Part shown: one piece after another, positions 40,990 through 49,598 of the stretch
How the letters are laid out: the number at the start of each line of letters is the position of its first letter
Numbering within the stretch: the first letter of the stretch is position 1
NCBI RefSeq assembly: GCF_008923205.2
Contig: NZ_WBMS02000038.1
Span: 38,319 to 102,318, forward strand
Length of the DNA: 64,000 nucleotides
Reading direction: 5' to 3'
From: Actinomadura physcomitrii
Lineage (GTDB): Bacteria; Actinomycetota; Actinomycetes; Streptosporangiales; Streptosporangiaceae
The notes under the pieces: model-generated
What the model was told of the DNA's origin: nothing
Seen by the model: only the letters and a program-made list of their open reading frames with translations
The model's database searches: none
Translations under genes and position numbers: made by a program

Positions 40990-43900
40990 TTGGCCCCCAC
41001 ACTCGATCGCCATGTCGTCACGGCCGTCCTCGTCGCCCATGACGGCGCGCGCTGGCTGCCCGAGGCGCTCAAGGCGCTGCTGACGCAGGCGCGGCCCGTG
41101 CAGCGCCTCGTGACCGTGGACACCGGGAGCCGCGACCGCGGCCCCGCCGTCCTCGCCGAGGTGATCGGCGGGCACGACGTCCTCACGCTGCCCCGCACCA
41201 CCGGCTACGGCGAGGCCGTCGCGGAGGCGCTGCGCCAGGACGCCGCGTCCGCCCCGGTCCCCGACGACGAGCCGGGCCGCCTTTACCCCAACCAACCGAC
41301 CCCGACCGACCTCCCGGCGCGGACGGAGTGGATCTGGCTGCTGCACGACGACTCCGTGCCCGACCGCGACGCCCTCGGCCACCTGCTGCGGACCGCCGAG
41401 TCCGACCCGGGCATCGCCGTCCTCGGCCCCAAGATCCGCGACTTCGCCGACCGGCGGGTGCTGCGCGAGACCGGCACGTCCGTGGACGGTGCCGGGCGCC
41501 GCTGGACCGGCGTCGACCGCCGCGAGTTCGACCAGGGCCAGCACGACGGCGTCCGCGACGTGCTGGCCGTCTCCAGCGCCGGGATGCTGGTGCGGCGCGA
41601 CGTGTGGGACCGGCTCGGCGGGTTCGACGTCGAGTACGGCATCTTCCGCGACGACCTGGACTTCTGCTGGCGGGCGCACGCGGCCGGGCACCGCGTCGTC
41701 GTCGCGACCGACGCGGTCGTGTACCACGCCGAGGCCGCGCGGCGGGGCCTGCGCGAGATCGGCATGACGTCCGAGCACCCGCTGCGCCGCGACCGCCGCA
41801 ACGCGCTGTGGACGCTGCTGGCGAACCAGCCGTTCCGCGCCATGCTCCGGTCGCTGGTCCGCAACGTGTGGGCGTCGCTGCTGCACGCGCTCGCCCTGAC
41901 GATCACCAAGCGGCCCGCCGAAGCGCGCGCGGAGCTCGCGGCGCTGGCCGACGTGCTGCGCGATCCGGGCCGGCTGCGGCGGGCCCGTGCCGTCCGCGCC
42001 GAGGGGCGGGCGCGCGTGCACCGCAGCGTCCGGCGGTTCCAGCCCCGGATGGTCGTGCTGCGCCGCGGCGCCGAGGCGGTCTCGGAGTTCTTCGCGGCGC
42101 ACGAGCACGAGCGGGAGTCCGAGGACGAGATCACCGACGAGCCCGGTCCGATCCGCCGGCTGCTCGCCCGCCCCGGCGTGCTGCTGGTGCTGGCGCTGGC
42201 CGCCGTCACCGTCGCGGCGGAACGGTCGCTGATCACCGGAGCGGCGCGGCTCGGCGGCGGGGCGCTCGTGCCCGCGTGGGGCGGCGCGAGCGACCTGTGG
42301 GACCAGTACCTGTCCGGCTTCCACCCGGTCGGGCTCGGCACCGGCGCGGGCAGCCCCCCGTATGTCGGCTTCCTCGCGCTGCTGTCGACGGTCCTGTTCG
42401 GCAAGCCGTGGCTCGCGGTCGCGGTCCTGCTGCTCGGCAGCGTCCCGCTCGCCGGGCTCACCGCCTACCGCGCGTCCCGGATCCTGGTGCTGGAGCCGCC
42501 GCGGACCGGCCGCCGCGCCCGCGCCGCCGCCGGCCGCCGCGTCCCCGTCTCCGCCGTCCGCGTGTGGTTCGCCGCCGTGTACGCGCTGCTGCCCGCCGCG
42601 ACCGGCGCCATCGCGGGCGGCCGGATCGGCACCGCGGTCGTCCTCGTCCTGCTGCCGCTGATCGCGGTGCAGGTCGCCCGCATGTACGGGCTGCCGCGCT
42701 TCGCCGCCGACCCCGCCACGCTGCGCAAGCGCGCCGGACGCGCGGCCTGGGCGGTCGCGCTGCTGCTGACCGTCGCGACGGCGTTCGTCCCGCTCGCATG
42801 GCCGCTCGCGCTGGCGGGCGGCGGCCTGGTCTGGGCGCTGTTCGACCGCCGCAGGGGGCAGGACCGCCGCAACCTCGTCATCGCGCTGGCCGTCCCGCCG
42901 CTGCTGCTGTTCCCCTGGACGGCCGGGCTGCTGCTGCATCCGTCGCGGTTCCTGCTGGAGGCGGGGCTGCACCGCTCGTTCGGCCCCGCGTCGGCCACCG
43001 AGCTGCTCGCCCTGAACCCGGGCGGCCCCGGCACGCCCGTGTGGTGGACGTTCGCCGGGCTGTTCGCCGCCGCCGTCTGCGCGCTGCCGCTGCGCGGCCG
43101 CCGCACCGCCGTCCTCGCGGGCTGGCTGCTGGCGGTCGCCGGGCTGCTCGTCGCGATCCTCGCCGGCGCCGCGACGGTCACCAAGGGCGCGGACGCGGCG
43201 CCCGCCTGGCCCGGCGTCGCGCTGGTCTTCGCGGGCGCGGGGGTGCTGCTGGCCGCGACCGCCGCCGTCCAGCGCGGCACCGAGGTCCTCGCCGGCAAGC
43301 ACCTGATCTACAAGGCGGGCGGCGCGGTCGTCGTCCTCGCCGCGCTGACGGCGCCGCTGCTCGCGGCGGGCGCGTGGATCGCGCACGGCGCGGGCGGGCC
43401 GCTCGGCACGGTCGACGCGGACACCGTCCCCGAGTTCGTCAAGGCGCCGGGCGGGCCGCGCACCCTCGTGCTGCACGGCGCCCCGTCCGGACGCGTCTCC
43501 TACACGCTGCTGCGCGGCGACCGGCCGAGGCTCGGCGAGGCCGAGACCTTCGCGGACGGGCCCGGCGCGCGGCGCCTGGACGAGCTGGTCGCAGGCCTCG
43601 CCGCGAACCGGGAGGGCGACGACGGCCCCGCGCTGTCGCGTATGGGCGTCCAGTACGTGCTGGTGCCGCATCCCGGCTCCGACCCCGTCACCAAGGTCCT
43701 GGACGCGGCGCCGGAACTGTCGCGCCTCAGCCGCACGGGATCGTTCGCCGTGTGGCGTCTGCAGGCGAACTCCGCCCGCATGATGCTCCTGCAGGGCTCC
43801 GCCATCACGCCGCTGCGCGCGGGCAAGATCGATGCGCGAGTGCGCATCCCCGCCGGTACGGGCGCGCGCACACTGCTGCTCGCCGAACCGGCCGACGGCG

Positions 43901-44298
43901 GCTGGGAGGCGCGGCTGAACGGCCACGGCCTCAAGTCGCGGACCGTCGACGGATGGGCGCAGGGCTACGACGTCCCGCCGTCCGGCGGCGAGTTCACGCT
44001 GACGCGCGGCATGTTCATGCGGCACGCCTGGCTCGCCGTCCAGGGCGTGGCCGTGCTGCTGGTCGCCGTCCTCGCGCTGCCGGGCGCGCGCGCCGACACC
44101 CTCGTGCCGGACGGCGACCGCAACCGCGAGCGGCGCGAACGGCGAGGCCGCCGGGCCAGGCGCGGCACGCGCGGCGGGCACCGCGCCGGCGTCCGCCACG
44201 AACCGGCACCGGTCGCGGAGGCACCGGAGCCGCCGGCCGAGACTCCGCCCGAGCCGAAGACCGAGCCGGAGCCTGTGGTCTCGGAGGAGCAGAGCTGA
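40990..44298 (+). CDS. Large GT2 glycosyltransferase with polytopic membrane domain
   Basis: This protein is about 1100 residues. The N-terminal GT-A domain has VVTAVLVAHDGARWLPEAL, TVDTGSRDRG, WIWLLHDDSVPD, a large YPNQPTPTDL-containing insert, VSSAGMLVRRDVWDRLGGF and FRDDLDFCWRAHAAGHRV. From about residue 400 there are twelve or more helices, an extracytoplasmic beta-rich region near 800-1020, a last helix and a charged, Glu/Pro-rich tail. It probably glycosylates a wall or lipid-linked acceptor. It always follows whiB in this conserved block. The start is unsure: GTG 40915 is inside a hairpin, so TTG 40990 is preferred though its ribosome site is weak. Confidence 0.85.
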   Translation: MAPTLDRHVVTAVLVAHDGARWLPEALKALLTQARPVQRLVTVDTGSRDRGPAVLAEVIGGHDVLTLPRTTGYGEAVAEALRQDAASAPVPDDEPGRLYPNQPTPTDLPARTEWIWLLHDDSVPDRDALGHLLRTAESDPGIAVLGPKIRDFADRRVLRETGTSVDGAGRRWTGVDRREFDQGQHDGVRDVLAVSSAGMLVRRDVWDRLGGFDVEYGIFRDDLDFCWRAHAAGHRVVVATDAVVYHAEAARRGLREIGMTSEHPLRRDRRNALWTLLANQPFRAMLRSLVRNVWASLLHALALTITKRPAEARAELAALADVLRDPGRLRRARAVRAEGRARVHRSVRRFQPRMVVLRRGAEAVSEFFAAHEHERESEDEITDEPGPIRRLLARPGVLLVLALAAVTVAAERSLITGAARLGGGALVPAWGGASDLWDQYLSGFHPVGLGTGAGSPPYVGFLALLSTVLFGKPWLAVAVLLLGSVPLAGLTAYRASRILVLEPPRTGRRARAAAGRRVPVSAVRVWFAAVYALLPAATGAIAGGRIGTAVVLVLLPLIAVQVARMYGLPRFAADPATLRKRAGRAAWAVALLLTVATAFVPLAWPLALAGGGLVWALFDRRRGQDRRNLVIALAVPPLLLFPWTAGLLLHPSRFLLEAGLHRSFGPASATELLALNPGGPGTPVWWTFAGLFAAAVCALPLRGRRTAVLAGWLLAVAGLLVAILAGAATVTKGADAAPAWPGVALVFAGAGVLLAATAAVQRGTEVLAGKHLIYKAGGAVVVLAALTAPLLAAGAWIAHGAGGPLGTVDADTVPEFVKAPGGPRTLVLHGAPSGRVSYTLLRGDRPRLGEAETFADGPGARRLDELVAGLAANREGDDGPALSRMGVQYVLVPHPGSDPVTKVLDAAPELSRLSRTGSFAVWRLQANSARMMLLQGSAITPLRAGKIDARVRIPAGTGARTLLLAEPADGGWEARLNGHGLKSRTVDGWAQGYDVPPSGGEFTLTRGMFMRHAWLAVQGVAVLLVAVLALPGARADTLVPDGDRNRERRERRGRRARRGTRGGHRAGVRHEPAPVAEAPEPPAETPPEPKTEPEPVVSEEQS

Positions 44299-44299
44299 C

Positions 44300-45745
44300 A
44301 TGGACAGAGTGCTGAAGCTCCTCGGCATGCGGTACGCCATCGCCGCCCTCGTCCTGGTCGGGCTGGCGGCCCTCTACGGTGCCGCCTCGTTCTCCCGGCC
44401 CGGGAACGCGGTTGAGAAGGCACGCAGCGCGCCCGTGAACGCCGCCGTCATGGTCTGCCCGGGGCACGAGGGCGGCCGCGTCAGCGTCCAGTCCCTTCGG
44501 CAGAAGCGCACCGGCGGCCGCCTCGACGTGACCGAGACCCGCGGCGGCTCCCCGCTCGCCTCCATGACCACCACCGGCCAGGGCTGGGAGAAGGACATGG
44601 GCACCACCGAGGACTCCTTCACCGTCCGGGCCACCGGCGCCCTCGCCGCCGGGCTCGAGGCCGAGCAGACCACCTACTGGCCGCACGGCGACGACCGCGG
44701 CCTCGCCACCGGCCGCTGCGCCCGGCCCGGCGCCGACCTGTGGTTCCTCGGCCCCGGCCCGCTCGCCGCCGACCGGCTCGAGCTGTACCTCACCAACATC
44801 GACGGGCGGCCCGCGTCCGTCGATGTCACCGGCCTGTCCGGGGAGGGGCCGCTCGACACCACCGAGGGCCGCGCCACGCCCGTCGCCCCGTACAGCACCA
44901 GCGTCATCAAGATCGGGAAGCAGCCGGAGGGGCTCGGCGACATCGTCGAGACCGCCCGCGACCTCGCGCTCAACGTGCACACCACCGCCGGCCGCGTCGC
45001 CGCGTCGCTGCGGGTCCGGATCGGCGAGCGGAAGGGCGTCGAGTGGCTCCCGCTCTCGCCGGGACCAGCGCGGTCGGTGGTCGTGCCCGGCGTGCCCGGC
45101 GGCGACGGGCAGCGCAAGCTGCTGGTCGCGGTGCCCGGCGAGGCCGATGCCCGGATCAGGGTGCGGGCCGTCACCGCCGCCGGCGCCTTCGCCCCCCAGG
45201 GCCAGGACACCGTGGAGGCCCCCGCGCAGAGCGTCACCTCCGTCGACCTGGCGGGCGCGCTCTCGGGCCGCGCCGCCGCCATCCGGCTGGACTCCGACCG
45301 GCCGATCATCGCGGGCTTCTCGGCCTCGCGCGGCGCCGATGTCGCCTACGGCACCGCCACCGAGCCGCTCGGCGGCGCGTCCGGGGCGTCCGCGGTCATC
45401 GCCGACGACCGCTACGACGCGTCCGTCGTCCTCACCGCCCCGGCCGGACGCGCCGCCGTCCAGATCACCACGATGGACGCGCAGGGGAGCGGCGCGCCGC
45501 AGAACGTCGAGATCGGCGCCGGACGCACCGTCGAGACCAAGCTCGCCGCGCCGCACGGCAGCGGCGACAAGGGCTACGGGGCCGTCATCACGGTCAAGCC
45601 GGGCTCAGGGCCGGTCTACGCGGCCCGGACCATGGCGAAGGGCAAGGGCGACGGGTACCTGTTCACCGTCCTGCCGCTGATGCCCGCGCCGACGACCGTC
45701 CGGCTCCCGCCGACCGGCGACAGCCAGACCGCCCTCATCCGCTAG
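44300..45745 (+). CDS. DUF5719 family protein
   Basis: This 481-residue protein has one N-terminal membrane helix (YAIAALVLVGLAALYGAASF). The remaining extracytoplasmic part is made of repeated beta-sandwich-like strands: RLELYLTNIDGRPASVDVTG, SVIKIGKQ and DRPIIAGFSASRG. The family is known only from actinobacteria, next to the large GT2 gene. It begins one base after that stop and probably belongs to its complex. ATG 44300 is the start. Function is unknown; a role in handling the glycan made by the partner is inference. Confidence 0.82.
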   Translation: MDRVLKLLGMRYAIAALVLVGLAALYGAASFSRPGNAVEKARSAPVNAAVMVCPGHEGGRVSVQSLRQKRTGGRLDVTETRGGSPLASMTTTGQGWEKDMGTTEDSFTVRATGALAAGLEAEQTTYWPHGDDRGLATGRCARPGADLWFLGPGPLAADRLELYLTNIDGRPASVDVTGLSGEGPLDTTEGRATPVAPYSTSVIKIGKQPEGLGDIVETARDLALNVHTTAGRVAASLRVRIGERKGVEWLPLSPGPARSVVVPGVPGGDGQRKLLVAVPGEADARIRVRAVTAAGAFAPQGQDTVEAPAQSVTSVDLAGALSGRAAAIRLDSDRPIIAGFSASRGADVAYGTATEPLGGASGASAVIADDRYDASVVLTAPAGRAAVQITTMDAQGSGAPQNVEIGAGRTVETKLAAPHGSGDKGYGAVITVKPGSGPVYAARTMAKGKGDGYLFTVLPLMPAPTTVRLPPTGDSQTALIR

Positions 45746-45765
45746 GGGCCGTCCCGGTCGTCGCG

Positions 45766-46194
45766 CTAGTCGTCCGGGGAGTCATAGCTCGGGTCGACGG
45801 ACTCGGGGGAGAGGCCGAGGAGGTCGGCGACCTCCTCCACCAGCAGGTCGCGCACCAACCGGCCGAGCTCCTGCTCGCCCGCCGCGCGCGCCTCCACGGG
45901 CCGCCGGAACACCACGATCCGGACGGGCCGGCCGGCCTCGCTCGGCAGGGTCCGGCCGAGCGGCACGGGACCGTCGAACCACGGCTCGACGTCCGGCACC
46001 TCCTCGACACCGAACTCCACACCGGACAGCTCCCGGCCCCAGCGCGCGCCGAGCCGCCGCACCTCGTCGTGGACGAGGTCGTCGAACTTCTCCGCGCGGG
46101 TCCGCGAGACCGGCGCCTGCGGGGGCGTCAGAGGGCCACGGACGCCGCGACCGTGCCGATCGCGGCGCCGTACGCCTGCCACACGGGATCGCAC
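45766..46194 (-). CDS. Metallopeptidase-family (MMP-like) protein without HExxH
   Basis: This 142-residue protein matches the actinobacterial Rv3259-type branch of the 'metallopeptidase family'. It has EKFDDLVHDEVRRLGARW, a hydrophobic GVEFGVEEVPD, RIVVFRRPVEAR and LVRDLLVEEVADLLGLSPE. The HExxH zinc site of active relatives would fall in VVEEVADLL-like sequence, and no His is present, so catalysis is unlikely. The first 28 residues are basic and variable. GTG 46194 lies six bases after a TAACCT -10 box. It is divergent from the DUF3499 gene, and converges with DUF5719 over 20 bp. Confidence 0.75.
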   Translation of the reverse strand: MRSRVAGVRRRDRHGRGVRGPLTPPQAPVSRTRAEKFDDLVHDEVRRLGARWGRELSGVEFGVEEVPDVEPWFDGPVPLGRTLPSEAGRPVRIVVFRRPVEARAAGEQELGRLVRDLLVEEVADLLGLSPESVDPSYDSPDD

Positions 46195-46200
46195 TCCCTC

Positions 46201-46206
46201 AGGTTA
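46201..46206 (-). promoter_or_regulatory. -10 box of metallopeptidase-like gene
   Basis: TAACCT on the minus strand lies six bases before GTG 46194. A perfect GTAAC-T-GTTAC palindrome lies further upstream at 46324-46334 in the shared divergent region. Confidence 0.4.
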
Positions 46207-46399
46207 CCTCCCGCCGCACGCGAATCCCGGTCCCCGCACCAGGAACACCTTCTCCACCCCGGGAACACCATCGTGACGTCCCGGACAGCGACCCCACGGT
46301 AAGGGTTCAGGGCCACACGGTATGTAACTGTTACCCCGGAAATCGGCCGGTAACGGCGACACGTGCGCCCGGGTGGTGGCGGCGGCGCCGGGAGCGAGG

Positions 46400-46405
46400 T
46401 ACGGT
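46400..46405 (+). promoter_or_regulatory. -10 box of leaderless DUF3499 gene
   Basis: TACGGT lies eight bases before GTG 46414; no ribosome site is present. Confidence 0.4.
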
Positions 46406-46413
46406 CGGCCATC

Positions 46414-46791
46414 GTGAGCCCCGTCCGCACCTGCTCCCGCACCGCCTGCAAGGCGCCCGCAGTCTTCACGCTCACGTACGTCTACCGCGACTCGACAGCC
46501 GTCCTCGGGCCCCTGGCCACGTACGCGGAGCCGCACTGCTACGACCTGTGCGCGGAGCATTCGGAGCGGCTGACCGCCCCCATGGGCTGGGAGCTGGTCC
46601 GGCTCCCCGTCGAGGAGGAGACCGAGCCGAGCGCCGACGACCTCGAGGCGCTCGCCGACGCCGTCCGCGAGGCCGCGCGGCCCGCGCCGGGCACCGGCCA
46701 GGAGCCGGTCGGCCAGGGCACCGAGGTCGGCCGCCGCGGGCACCTGCGGGTGCTGCGCTCCGAACCGGCGGGCACCCAGCCGCAGGAGTGA
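46414..46791 (+). CDS. DUF3499 family protein
   Basis: This 125-residue protein is conserved in actinobacteria beside phosphomannomutase and the metallopeptidase-like gene (Rv3258c position). The core has PVRTCSRTACKAPAVFTLTY, YAEPHCYDLCAEHSERLTAP and then a variable acidic tail. The paired cysteines (CSRTAC and C-x3-C with His) look like a small zinc ribbon. Function is unknown. GTG 46414 is chosen because conservation starts at SPVRTC; the frame is open back to 46363. Confidence 0.8.
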   Translation: MSPVRTCSRTACKAPAVFTLTYVYRDSTAVLGPLATYAEPHCYDLCAEHSERLTAPMGWELVRLPVEEETEPSADDLEALADAVREAARPAPGTGQEPVGQGTEVGRRGHLRVLRSEPAGTQPQE

Positions 46792-46844
46792 CCCCGGTCA
46801 CGCCGGTGACCGGCACCGGCTCGGGCCGCCGCCGCGCTTCCCGG

Positions 46845-46850
46845 TAGGCT
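46845..46850 (+). promoter_or_regulatory. -10 box upstream of phosphomannomutase
   Basis: TAGGCT lies 70 bases before GTG 46920, predicting a leader of about 60 bases that contains the 19-bp tandem repeat. Confidence 0.45.
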
Positions 46851-46870
46851 CGGTGGTCCCGCCGACCCGT

Positions 46871-46908
46871 CGGCCATCACATGCGTACACGGCCATCACT
46901 TGCGTACA
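46871..46908 (+). repeat. Tandem 19-bp duplication in phosphomannomutase leader
   Basis: CGGCCATCACATGCGTACA (46871-46889) is followed directly by the same 19 bases with one change (A to T, 46890-46908). It ends just before the GGGGAG ribosome site, so it lies in the predicted 5' untranslated RNA. Confidence 0.7.
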
Positions 46909-46919
46909 GGGGAGCAGGA

Positions 46920-48275
46920 GTGGGCGACCTCGCCAAGATCTTCAAGGCGTACGACATCCGCGGCGTCGTGCCCGACGAGCTGGACGAAGCGGTCGCGGAG
47001 GCGGCCGGCGCGGCGTTCGTGCGGGTGACCGGGGCGGACGCCGTCGTCACCGCGCACGACATGCGCGAGTCGTCCGGGCCGCTGGCCGCCGCGTTCGCGC
47101 GCGGCGCGACCTCGCAGGGCGCGGACGTGGTCGAGGCCGGTCTCGGCTCCACCGACATGCTCTACTACGCCAGCGGCGACCTCGGCATCCCCGGCGCGAT
47201 GTTCACCGCCAGCCACAACCCGGCCAAGTACAACGGCATCAAGCTCTGCCGGGCGGGCGCGAAGCCGGTCGGCCGCGACACCGGCCTCACCGAGATCCGC
47301 GAGATGGTCGACGGCGGCGTCCCGGCGTACGGCGGCGAGCCCGGGAAGGTGTCGGGGCGCGACGTCCTGCACGGCTACGCCGAGCACCTCAAGACGCTGG
47401 TCGACCTGTCGGCGATCCGCCCGCTGAAGGTCGTCGTGGACGCGGGCAACGGCATGGGCGGGCACACCGTCCCGGTCGTCTTCGCGGGGCTGCCGATCGA
47501 CCTCGTCCCCCTGTACTTCGAGCTGGACGGCACCTTCCCCAACCACGAGGCCAACCCGATCGAGCCGGAGAACCTGCGCGACCTGCAGGCCAAGGTCCGC
47601 GAGACCGGCGCCGACATCGGCCTCGCCTTCGACGGCGACGCCGACCGCTGCTTCGTGGTGGACGAGCGCGGCGAGATCGTCGCGCCGTCCGCGATCACCG
47701 CGCTGGTCGCGGTGCGCGAGCTGGCCAAGCACCCGGGCGCCCCGATCGTGCACAACCTGATCACCTCGAAGGCCGTCCCGGAGATCGTCACCGAGAACGG
47801 CGGGTCCCCCGTGCGGACGCGGGTCGGCCACTCGTTCATCAAGCAGACGATGGCCGAGACGGGCGCGGTGTTCGGCGGCGAGCACTCGGCGCACTTCTAC
47901 TTCCGCGACTTCTGGTTCGCCGACTCCGGCATGCTCGCCGCGCTGCACGTGCTGGCCGCGCTGGGCGAGCAGAAGGGCCCCCTGTCGGCGCTGCTCGGCG
48001 AGTACACGCGGTACGTCGCGTCGGGCGAGATCAACAGCGAGGTCGCCGACCAGGACGCCGCCGCCGGCAAGGTCCGCGAGGCGTTCGCCGGCCGCCCCGG
48101 CGTTACGATCGACGAGCTGGACGGCCTGACCGTGGGCGACGAGGCCGCCGGATGGTGGTTCAACCTGCGGCCGTCCAACACCGAGCCGCTGCTGCGCCTC
48201 AACGCGGAGGCCGGCGACGAGGCCACCATGGCGGCGATCCGCGACGAGGTCCTGGCCATCGTGAGGGAGAAGTGA
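46920..48275 (+). CDS. manB: Phosphomannomutase/phosphoglucomutase
   Basis: This 451-residue enzyme interconverts mannose-6-P and mannose-1-P. The N-terminal IFKAYDIRGVVPDEL is typical. FTASHNPAKYNG holds the phosphoserine (S98), FDGDADRC (D238, D240, D242) binds Mg, GEHSAHFYFRDFWFADSG binds the sugar and RPSNTEPLLRL binds phosphate. GTG 46920 with GGGGAG five bases before is preferred over ATG 46881, which lies in the repeat. The Trm112, SIS isomerase and CDF genes follow closely in one operon. It feeds the guanylyltransferase at 30855. Confidence 0.94.
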   Translation: MGDLAKIFKAYDIRGVVPDELDEAVAEAAGAAFVRVTGADAVVTAHDMRESSGPLAAAFARGATSQGADVVEAGLGSTDMLYYASGDLGIPGAMFTASHNPAKYNGIKLCRAGAKPVGRDTGLTEIREMVDGGVPAYGGEPGKVSGRDVLHGYAEHLKTLVDLSAIRPLKVVVDAGNGMGGHTVPVVFAGLPIDLVPLYFELDGTFPNHEANPIEPENLRDLQAKVRETGADIGLAFDGDADRCFVVDERGEIVAPSAITALVAVRELAKHPGAPIVHNLITSKAVPEIVTENGGSPVRTRVGHSFIKQTMAETGAVFGGEHSAHFYFRDFWFADSGMLAALHVLAALGEQKGPLSALLGEYTRYVASGEINSEVADQDAAAGKVREAFAGRPGVTIDELDGLTVGDEAAGWWFNLRPSNTEPLLRLNAEAGDEATMAAIRDEVLAIVREK

Positions 48276-48282
48276 CGCTGCT

Positions 48283-48465
48283 ATGAGCATGAAGCTGGAC
48301 GACTGGCTGCTGGAGATCCTGGCCTGCCCGAACTGCGGCGGCGAGCTGCGCCCCGACGAGGCGGCCGCCGAGCTGGTGTGCACCGGCTCCTGCGGCTACG
48401 CCTACCCGGTCCGCGACGACATCCCCGTCCTCCTCGTCGACGAGGCCCGGGCCCCCGCTTCGTGA
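48283..48465 (+). CDS. Trm112-family zinc-ribbon protein
   Basis: This 60-residue protein has LLEILACPNCGGELR and ELVCTGSCGYAYPVRDDIPVLL, a C-x2-C ... C-x4-C ribbon with the YPVRDDIPVLL signature. In eukaryotes and archaea Trm112 activates methyltransferases; in actinobacteria the partner is undefined. It sits eight bases after manB and overlaps the SIS gene (GTGA). Confidence 0.88.
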   Translation: MSMKLDDWLLEILACPNCGGELRPDEAAAELVCTGSCGYAYPVRDDIPVLLVDEARAPAS

Positions 48466-49598
48466 GCACGCTGGACCCCGCCCGGCTGGAGGACGCGCAG
48501 GACGTCGAGGCGTCCGATCCGGGCGGGATGCTCCGCCAGGTCGCCTCGTCCGCGGCGCAGATCCGGGAGGCGCGGCGCGCGGCGGAGGAGGCGGGCGTCG
48601 CGGCGCTCGCCGAGGACGGCCGCCCCCGCGCGATCGTCGTCACCGGCATGGGCGGCTCCGGGATCTCCGGGGACGTGCTCGCGGCGGTGTGCGGGCTCGG
48701 CTGCCCCGTCCCGGTCACGACCGTCCGCGGGTACCGGCTGCCGGGCTGGGTCGGCGCCGCCGACCTGGTGATCGCGGTGTCCTGCTCCGGCTCCACCGAG
48801 GAGACCCTCGAGGTGGCGGCGCAGGCGGCCCGGCGCGGCTGCCGGCTGCTGTGCGTCGGCGGCGCCGGCTCGCCGCTGGCCGACCTCGCCGCCCGAAGCC
48901 GTGGCCTGTTCGTGCCGGTGCGGTCGGTGGGGCAGCCCCGGTCGACGCTGTGGGGGCTCACCGTCCCGCTGCTCGTCGCGGCCCGCACGCTCGGCCTGGC
49001 GGACGTCCCCGACGCGGTGCTGGAGTCCACGGCGGCCCGCCTGGAAGACGTCGCGCACCGGTGCCGCCCGGACAGCGAGCCGTTCGTGAACCCGGCGAAG
49101 CGGATCGCGCTGGACCTCGCCGGCGACGTCCCGCTGGTGTGGGGGACGTCGCCGCTCGCCGAGACGGCCGCGTACCGGATGTGCTGCCAGCTGAACGAGA
49201 ACGCCAAGTACCCGGGCGTCTTCGGCGGCCTGCCGGAGGCGGACCACAACCAGGTGATGGCGTTCGACGGCTTCTTCGCGGGCGGCGGCTCGCCGGCCGA
49301 TCCGGACGACTTCTTCCGCGACCGCGCCGAGGACGCCGAGCACGGCCTGCACCTGGTCGTCCTCCGCGACACCGAGGAGCACCCGCAGACCGCCAAGCGG
49401 CGCGCGGCGTCCGTCGAGATGGCCCGGGACCGGGGCGTCGCGGTGACCGAGATCCTCGCCGAGGGCGACCATCCGCTCGAGAGGATCGCGACAATGATCG
49501 CGCTGGCCGACTACGTCACGGTTTACTTGGCCATCACGCTGGGCGTCGACCCGACGCCCGTGCCGGCCATTCAAGAGCTCAAAGCGAGGATTGCCTAG
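48462..49598 (+). CDS. SIS-domain phosphoglucose/phosphomannose isomerase-like protein
   Basis: This 378-residue protein has two SIS domains. TGMGGSGISGDVLAAV and VSCSGSTEETLEVA are the phosphosugar-binding loops. LVWGTSPLAETAAYRMCCQL and the C-terminal PI-x-E-L-K helix complete the fold. It belongs to the bifunctional PGI/PMI family (Rv3256c position), which would link fructose-6-P, glucose-6-P and mannose-6-P and so supply the mutase upstream. GTG 48462 overlaps the Trm112 stop. The CDF gene starts at the base after its stop. Confidence 0.87.
   Translation: MSTLDPARLEDAQDVEASDPGGMLRQVASSAAQIREARRAAEEAGVAALAEDGRPRAIVVTGMGGSGISGDVLAAVCGLGCPVPVTTVRGYRLPGWVGAADLVIAVSCSGSTEETLEVAAQAARRGCRLLCVGGAGSPLADLAARSRGLFVPVRSVGQPRSTLWGLTVPLLVAARTLGLADVPDAVLESTAARLEDVAHRCRPDSEPFVNPAKRIALDLAGDVPLVWGTSPLAETAAYRMCCQLNENAKYPGVFGGLPEADHNQVMAFDGFFAGGGSPADPDDFFRDRAEDAEHGLHLVVLRDTEEHPQTAKRRAASVEMARDRGVAVTEILAEGDHPLERIATMIALADYVTVYLAITLGVDPTPVPAIQELKARIA

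Noticed and set aside
46128..46475. 115-codon minus-strand frame across the divergent DUF3499/metallopeptidase gap
   Set aside because: No domain or ribosome site; it overlaps both real genes and the predicted promoters.
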